Assembly: GCA_949752795.1 (NCBI GenBank)
Contig: OX457070.1
Coordinates: 36,919,185-36,983,184 of the forward strand
Direction of reading: 5' to 3'
DNA: 64,000 nucleotides
Source of the DNA: Hyperoodon ampullatus
Taxonomy: Eukaryota > Chordata > Mammalia > Artiodactyla > Ziphiidae
Numbering within the stretch: the stretch's first letter is position 1; each line of letters starts with the position of its first letter. The position numbers were made by a program, and so were the translations under genes. A model generated the notes under the pieces. That model saw only the letters and a list, made by a program, of their open reading frames with translations. It was not told the DNA's origin and did not search any database. Shown in pieces: positions 58,839-64,000 of this stretch.

Positions 58839-59467
58839 CTATCTTAAATTGTTGTGTCACAGAAATAACTAAGTTTTCTTATTAAAAGTCTATCAGATCT
58901 TTAACCATGGCCATTTTTTAAAGTCTTTTGTCATTTTTAGACACTTACTATTTAACTCTGATACATTTGCAAAAGTACTTCATCTTCAGAAAGATTCATG
59001 GAAAGGACTGATAAGTACTCTAGAATACAGGTTTTGATAACTTTAAAATCATACAACTGAAATGGATAAGAATTTCCAGAACTCTAATGGAAAAACAGGA
59101 CTCATGCAAAATAAGAATTAGTAACATGGGATTTAGTGAACTGATGAGAATGATTATATTTTATGACTTTTTGTTTGAAACATTGCTGGTTCTTTAATGT
59201 TTTGAGTTAAACAAACAGGTGTTTGGAAGAAATCTAAATAATTTCATTCTTAAAGAAAAATCAAATAGTTCCCTGACCTTGCAAAATATATTTGAACTAA
59301 AATTTTTGAAAGCCATCTTTTCCCATCCATTTCACTATGAAATAAAAATTTCAGATGCAAATTTTTACTTGGGGAAAAATATAAACATGCATTTTCCTTC
59401 AATGAAAAATTATGCATTTCTTTCACATAAAAATTATAAGGAAATAATCTTGAGGTGCTAATTTTTT
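58839..59467. other. intronic DNA, nothing recognised
   Basis: Unclassified AT-rich sequence. Confidence 0.5.
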
Positions 59468-59670
59468 TTTTTTTTTTTGCGGTACGTGGGCCTCTCACTG
59501 TTGTGGCCTCTCCCGTTGCGGAACACAGGCTCCAGACGCACAGGCTCAGCGGCCATGGCTCACGGGCCCAGCCGCTCCGTGGCACGTGGGATCTTCCTGG
59601 ACCGGGGCACAAACCCGCGTCCCCTGCATCGGCAGGCAGACTCTCAACCACTGTGCCACCAGGGAAGCCC
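59468..59670 (-). mobile_element. CHR-2-type SINE
   Basis: Antisense full-length copy with a long exact target duplication, TTGAGGTGCTAATTTTT, at 59,450 and 59,671. Confidence 0.96.
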
Positions 59671-59779
59671 TTGAGGTGCTAATTTTTAAAGCACCTGAAA
59701 AATTATTCTACCTATTATATGTGATCTTAAAACCAAGTTTTCTGACACAGATCTGTGGAACAAAATTGAGAGTTCAAAA

Positions 59780-60497
59780 ATAAACCGTTATATTCATGGT
59801 CAATTGATTTTCAACAAAGGTGAAAAGGCAATTCAATGCAAAAAAGGATAGTCTTTTCAACAAATGGGGCTGGAATAACTGTGCACCCACATGCATAAAG
59901 TTTAAAATAGACTGTGCTCCTTAAGTTTTCATTATCACATTCCTAAGAAGTGCCTCTAGACATTTTAAACTTAATTGTGCCCTACCCTCAAAAAATTTTA
60001 ATGCCACAAATATCCTGTTTATCTGTTTAGGTACTATAGATCTCTGCTTTATACATAAAAAATTGGTTCATTCTTAAAGAACCAATTCTCTCCTCCACTT
60101 AGAATGTATGAGAACATTAACTCACAAATACACAAAAATTAATTCAAAATGGATCATATACAAAAATATAAAACCTAAAATTATAAAACTTTTTGAAAAA
60201 AACAGAAGAGAACATCTTTGAGAACTTTTGATTATGCAAACAGCTCTTTAATACAACAGCTAAAGTATAACCCATAAAGAAACAAATTCATAAGCTGGTC
60301 TTTATCCAAATCAAATACTTTTGTAGTTCAAAAGACAATTAAATGACAAGCCACAGACTGGGAGAAAATACTTGCCAATAATATTTCTGATAACAAACTT
60401 GTATTCAGAATATATTTTTTTAAAGTTCTTATAACTCACTAATAACACAAAATGACCGAATTTTAAAATGGGCAAAAGATTTAAATAGACATGTCAC
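59780..60497 (+). mobile_element. old L1 ORF2 fragment with an unknown insert
   Basis: 'tcaattgattttcaacaaag', 'ttcaacaaatggggctggaa' and, after 60,115, 'aattcaaaatggatcatata' and 'gactgggagaaaatacttgc' are L1 ORF2. The block 59,906-60,114 between them is not L1 and is not identified. Confidence 0.78.
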
Positions 60498-61059
60498 TTC
60501 TGTAGCTTTTGGGGCGGATATCCCTTGGATCCATGCCTAAGCCATAAAAAGGCATATGGTTTGAGTCACATTTTGAATTAGCATATTCTCTGAAGCGGGG
60601 TTAGGGTCCCAGGCTTCTTTTTTTAAGGTACACCTTGGGCTGGAAGTTATTCCTGGCTTTGGTTTCAAGGCCTCTCTGTTCTTTGCTTCAAAGCCTCTGT
60701 TTTCTCAGGCTGCAAGCCTTCTTGGATTTTTGTTTCAAGGCCTCTCTGTTCTCCCTACTTGATCCTACTCCTGTCATGGGAACTTAGTCAACTGAAATCC
60801 TCCTTCTCAAACCCCTGCTGACTATACGCTCTGCCACTATGGCACTAACTTTACTTTCTCCCTTGTTGACATGATTTTACTAAGAATAATTTAGAACTTT
60901 CAAGGCTCCTTTGGAAAAACTTAAGATTTCCCAAGCTGGCTCCTCTAAGGCTTGCCCATTGCACTCCAGCCCCTCAACTTCCTACAGTCATTGGAATTCC
61001 AGACCCCTGCCAACTCCCTCTAAGGACTCAAGGAATACACAAAAGCAACCACTTAGATA
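60498..61059. other. unclassified block with internal duplication
   Basis: It contains GTTTCAAGGCCTCTCTGTTCT twice (60,662-60,682 and 60,732-60,752), with a diverged third unit between them. The less AT-rich composition would fit part of an LTR, but no ends were found. Confidence 0.4.
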
Positions 61060-61955
61060 AAAAGGTCCAATCACATAAGTTAGTTCGCATGTCTGGAGTA
61101 CACTGTCACGTGCGTGCATCCTCTACAAGTGGTTGTGCTTTTGTGTACTTTACTGTACAGTACTGTATAGAGTACAGTAGTACAGTAAAGATAGTAGTAC
61201 CTTTATTTTAAGCCCAGGATGTCCAGAAGCAAGTGTAAAAGCAGCAGTGATGTAGCAGGTACTTCTAAGAAGCACCAAGCAATAATGAGGGAAACAAAAG
61301 TGAAAATAATTGAGCGTGGAGCGACAAGAGGAAGAAGAAGTAACTAAAGAACTGAAGAGAGTCACGACACAGGATATGACAAGGGGATTTTCTTTATTTG
61401 AGGAGGCACTGTTAGTTTTCGAAGCACAGGACCCGAACGTAGAATGGTACAAGAAGGTTGCAGCAGCAATTCAGAATGCAATCCGTTGCTATCATGTCAT
61501 CTATGATCACTGGATCATTTTTTCAAGAGGGTAGATAGAATTGAATCCAGCAAGGAACCAGAACCTGTGCCATCAACGTCAGGCATGAGTGAAACTGCAG
61601 CTTGTCCTCCGTCTCCTATTGCTGATGATCCTTCAGCTCAACCATCTCCCAACTCCTCTCCCTCCTCCAGCCAGTAACTCTTCTTCCCTGTTCACTCAAT
61701 GCCAGCCCCTGTATGCCAACTGTTGTACTGTACTACTGTACTTTTCAAGGTACTGTAAGATTAAAATGTTTATTTTTTGTTTGTTCTTTACGTATTATTT
61801 GTGCAAAAAGTATTATACACCTTTTACATTACAGTACTACAGAGCCGATTGTGTCAGTGAGGTACCTAGGCTAACTTTGTTGGACTTACGAACAAACTGG
61901 ACTTATGAACCCGCTCTCGGAACGGAACTTATTCGTATGTAGGGGACTTACCGTA
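61060..61955 (+). mobile_element. internally deleted Tigger (TcMar) DNA transposon
   Basis: The right end, 'cgtatgtaggggacttaccg', with the preceding 'ttggacttacgaacaaactg', is a Tigger-type terminus. The left end is truncated, starting at about 'ggtccaatcacataagttag'. Inside, a transposase start at 61,219 (SRSKCKSSSDVAG) runs about 33 codons. It then joins directly to a transposase C-terminus (EEEEVTKELKRVTTQDM to a stop at 61,675-61,677). The helix-turn-helix and DDE catalytic core are missing. GAGCGTG at about 61,312 is a 7-base duplication that shifts the frame, and about 28 bases are lost near 61,508. It is a non-autonomous deletion derivative. Confidence 0.82.
61219..61677 (+). pseudogene. 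Tigger transposase remnant (N- and C-terminal ends only)
   Basis: This decayed reading frame fuses the first residues and the last 110 or so of a pogo/Tigger transposase. Readable pieces are FSLFEEALLVFEAQDPNVEW, typical of the Tigger C-terminal region, and a Ser/Pro-rich tail. A frame change at about 61,315 and a deletion at about 61,508 prevent a continuous product. Without the DDE domain it could not have been catalytic even when new. It is part of the transposon, not a host gene. Confidence 0.75.
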
Positions 61956-62668
61956 AATATTCCTAAAACTCTCAGAAATATAGGAAATAAGCAAAATATT
62001 TTTCAAGTTCATGTGATTTGAAAATAATGTGATTTGGTAAATAACAAAACTTTAGTATTGTTGGTTTAATAAAACAGGAAGGTCCTCAAACTTGTCAGCA
62101 TTAAGTTTAATGCAGACGTACATTTTATTCTACTTGGACTTACTAGTCAAATGAGCTACTATTATATTTACTAGATGCTTAAGATGATAAAACTCACAGG
62201 TTTGATTTTAATCAAATCGAATCATTATTCTGACAAACTTTATTTCAACAATAATTGTGTTTTAAAATGTGACTGCTTTGAAGTACTTTCCAAAATCTTT
62301 TTGGTAACTTGAACCTTCAAGTTATACTGTGTTAAATAACAGATATTTATTGAATATGTGGGTCATTCCTAAATAAAACATTGAAACATTATTACTGAAT
62401 ATAAGTTTAAGTGCATATAGTTTTGTTTTCTTATTCTTACAAAGAGACTAAAGATATTTAGGTCTGTTAATAAACATGTTCTTGTCACACTGAGAAGGTA
62501 TACTATGAAGAAGCATATATGTCTAGAAGTTATGAGATAATATATTCATCAAATGTGCTAATCTGCTACAAAATGCTAGTATATGACAGGCAATTCTGTT
62601 GTCTACTAACTAGTTTTCTCTATAAAGGTTACTAATGATTAAAAATTATCATCATTTTGGAGGAAAAA
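61956..62668. other. intronic DNA, nothing recognised
   Basis: AT-rich unclassified sequence between the Tigger and L1 elements. Confidence 0.5.
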
Positions 62669-64000
62669 ACCACATGATCATCTCAATAGATGCAGATAAC
62701 GCTTTTGACAAAATTCAACACCCATTTATAATAAAAACTCTCCAGAAAGTGGGCATAGAGGGAACCTACCTCAACATAATAAAGGCCATATACAACAAAT
62801 ACACAGGAAACATCATTCTCAATGGTGAAAAACTGAAAGCATTTCCTCTAAGATCAGGAACACGACAAGGATGTCCACTCTCACCACACTTATTCAACAT
62901 AGCTTTGGAAGTCCTAGCCACGGCAATCAGAGAAGAAAAAGAAATAAAAGAAATACAAATTGGAAAAAAAGAAGTAAAACTGTCACTGTTTGCAGATGAC
63001 ATGATACTATACATAGAGAATCCTAAAGATGCCACCAGAAAACTACTAGAGCTAATGAATGAATTTGGTAAAGTTGCAGGATACAAAATTAATGCACAGA
63101 AATCTCTTGCATTCCTACACACTAATGATGAAAAATCTGAAAGAGAAACTAAGGACACACTCCCATTTACCACTGTAACAAAAAGAATAAAATACCTAGG
63201 AATAAACCTACCTAGGGAGACAAAAGACCTGTATGCGGAAAACTATAAGACACTGATGAAAGAAACTGAAGATGATACAAACAGATGGAGAGATATACCA
63301 TGTTCTTGGATTGGAAGAATCAATATTGTGAAAATGACTATACTACCCAAAGCAATCTACAGATTCAATACAATCCCTATCCAATTACCAACGGCATTTT
63401 TTACAGAACTAGAACAAAAAAATCTTAAAATTTGAATGGAGACACAAAAGACCCCAAATAGCCAAAGCAGTCTTGAGGGAAAAAAATGGACCTGGAGGAA
63501 TCAGACTCCCTGACTTCAGACTATACTACAAAGCTACAGTAATCAAGACAATATGGTACTGGCACAAAAGCAGAAATACAGATCAATGCAACAGGATACA
63601 AAGCCCAGAGATAAACCCACGTACCTATAGTCAACTAATCTATGACAAAGGAGGCAAGGATATACAATGGAGAAAAGACAGTCTCTTCAATAAGTGGTGC
63701 TGGGAAAACTGGACAGCTACATGTAAAAGAATGAAATTAGAACACACCCTAACACCATACACAAAAATAAACTCAAAATGGCTTAGAGACCTAAATGTAA
63801 AACCTGACACTATAAAACTCTTAGAGGAAAACATAGGAAGAACACTCTTTGACATAAATCACAGCAAGATCTTTTTTGATCCACCTCCTAGAGTAATGGA
63901 AATACAAACAAAAATAAACAAATGGGACCTAACGAAACTTAAAAGCTCTTGCAAAGGAAACCACAAACAAGACGAAAAGAAAACCCTCAGAATGGGAGAA
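62669..64000 (+). mobile_element. young 5'-truncated L1 (ORF2 reverse transcriptase onward)
   Basis: The element begins inside the ORF2 reverse-transcriptase domain ('[17 protein letters not shown]') and stays open to 63,435. RT blocks [12 protein letters not shown] and the catalytic [12 protein letters not shown] are present, and [20 protein letters not shown] follows. One extra A near 63,420 brings a stop. The frame then resumes in another phase ('[16 protein letters not shown]') to the window edge. The 5' truncation is typical of L1. The upstream part of the open frame (from 62,635) is flanking DNA. Low decay compared with the other L1 pieces marks it as the most recent. The 3' end is beyond the window. 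Confidence 0.94.

Larger units (their letters stand above)
37912..64000 (-). other. COMMD1: COMMD1 intron 1 (partial)
   Basis: Because the exon is on the minus strand, DNA to its right is upstream intron. It is filled with L1, SINE, LTR and Tigger copies. No further COMMD1 coding segment is visible, and no intact nested gene was found. In mouse this intron hosts the imprinted retrogene Zrsr1; no comparable zinc-finger/U2AF reading frame or CpG island is seen in the part included here. Confidence 0.9.

Noticed and set aside
60061..60087. Perfect 9-bp hairpin with 9-base loop
   Set aside because: There is no precursor-like extended stem, so it is not a credible microRNA. Mentioned only as part of the unknown insert.
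61310..61534. Possible domesticated host gene from Tigger
   Set aside because: The frame is broken at about 61,315 and 61,508, lacks the DNA-binding and catalytic domains, and sits inside a recognisable transposon.
62635..63435. 266-codon frame as a host gene
   Set aside because: It is L1 reverse transcriptase, and its first codons are flanking intron DNA.
1..64000. A novel defence, biosynthetic or other gene system
   Set aside because: Apart from one COMMD1 exon and one dead retrocopy, all coding similarity comes from transposable elements. No gene cluster is present.

Overview
The window is a piece of mammalian nuclear genome, almost certainly from a cetacean. About 33 copies of tRNA-derived CHR-family SINEs are present. 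They include many of the short A-tailed CHR-2 type and many of the longer CHR-1 type with a TAAA-rich tail. No ruminant BovB, Bov-tA or ART2 repeats were recognised. Base composition is AT-rich intronic DNA with no CpG island, and nothing prokaryotic was seen (no operons, CRISPR arrays or phage genes).

The only host coding sequence I can support is one exon on the minus strand at 37,630-37,911. It is exon 2 of COMMD1 (MURR1), which encodes a copper-binding and endosomal-trafficking (CCC complex) protein. It covers residues 61-154 of the roughly 190-residue protein and has a canonical acceptor and donor. Because the gene runs right to left, everything from 37,912 to the right edge is intron 1 and everything from 37,629 to the left edge is intron 2. 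Exons 1 and 3 lie outside the window.

Layout: 1-7.9 kb is SINE-free intron with a few ancient MIR/L2 remnants. 7.9-19 kb carries scattered SINEs, a MER20 DNA transposon and an L1 fragment. 20.5-22 kb is a MaLR-type LTR split by an old L1 3' end and holding a 26-base G run. 23-25.4 kb has a SINE and an L1 that was itself hit by a CHR-2 SINE. 27.5-28.0 kb is a 460-bp purine tract with a 49-bp higher-order repeat, set among L2 remnants. 28.4-37.6 kb has L2, L1, MER5A and SINEs. 37.6-37.9 kb is the exon. 40.5-41.7 kb has two unrelated retroviral-type solo LTRs. 42.7-50.3 kb is a nearly continuous patchwork of L1 pieces, including an RPS20 processed pseudogene inserted in an L1. 51.6-55 kb contains nested SINEs. 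57.4-58.3 kb is an antisense L1. 61.06-61.95 kb is an internally deleted Tigger DNA transposon. 62.67 kb to the end is a relatively young L1 with a long readable reverse transcriptase.

I found no new biological system. The noteworthy items are the symmetric copper-binding exon flanked by direct-orientation SINEs, the Tigger deletion derivative, the nested insertions that order events in time, and the unusual simple-sequence tracts. Family names for repeats come from recognition by eye, so subfamily assignments are tentative.
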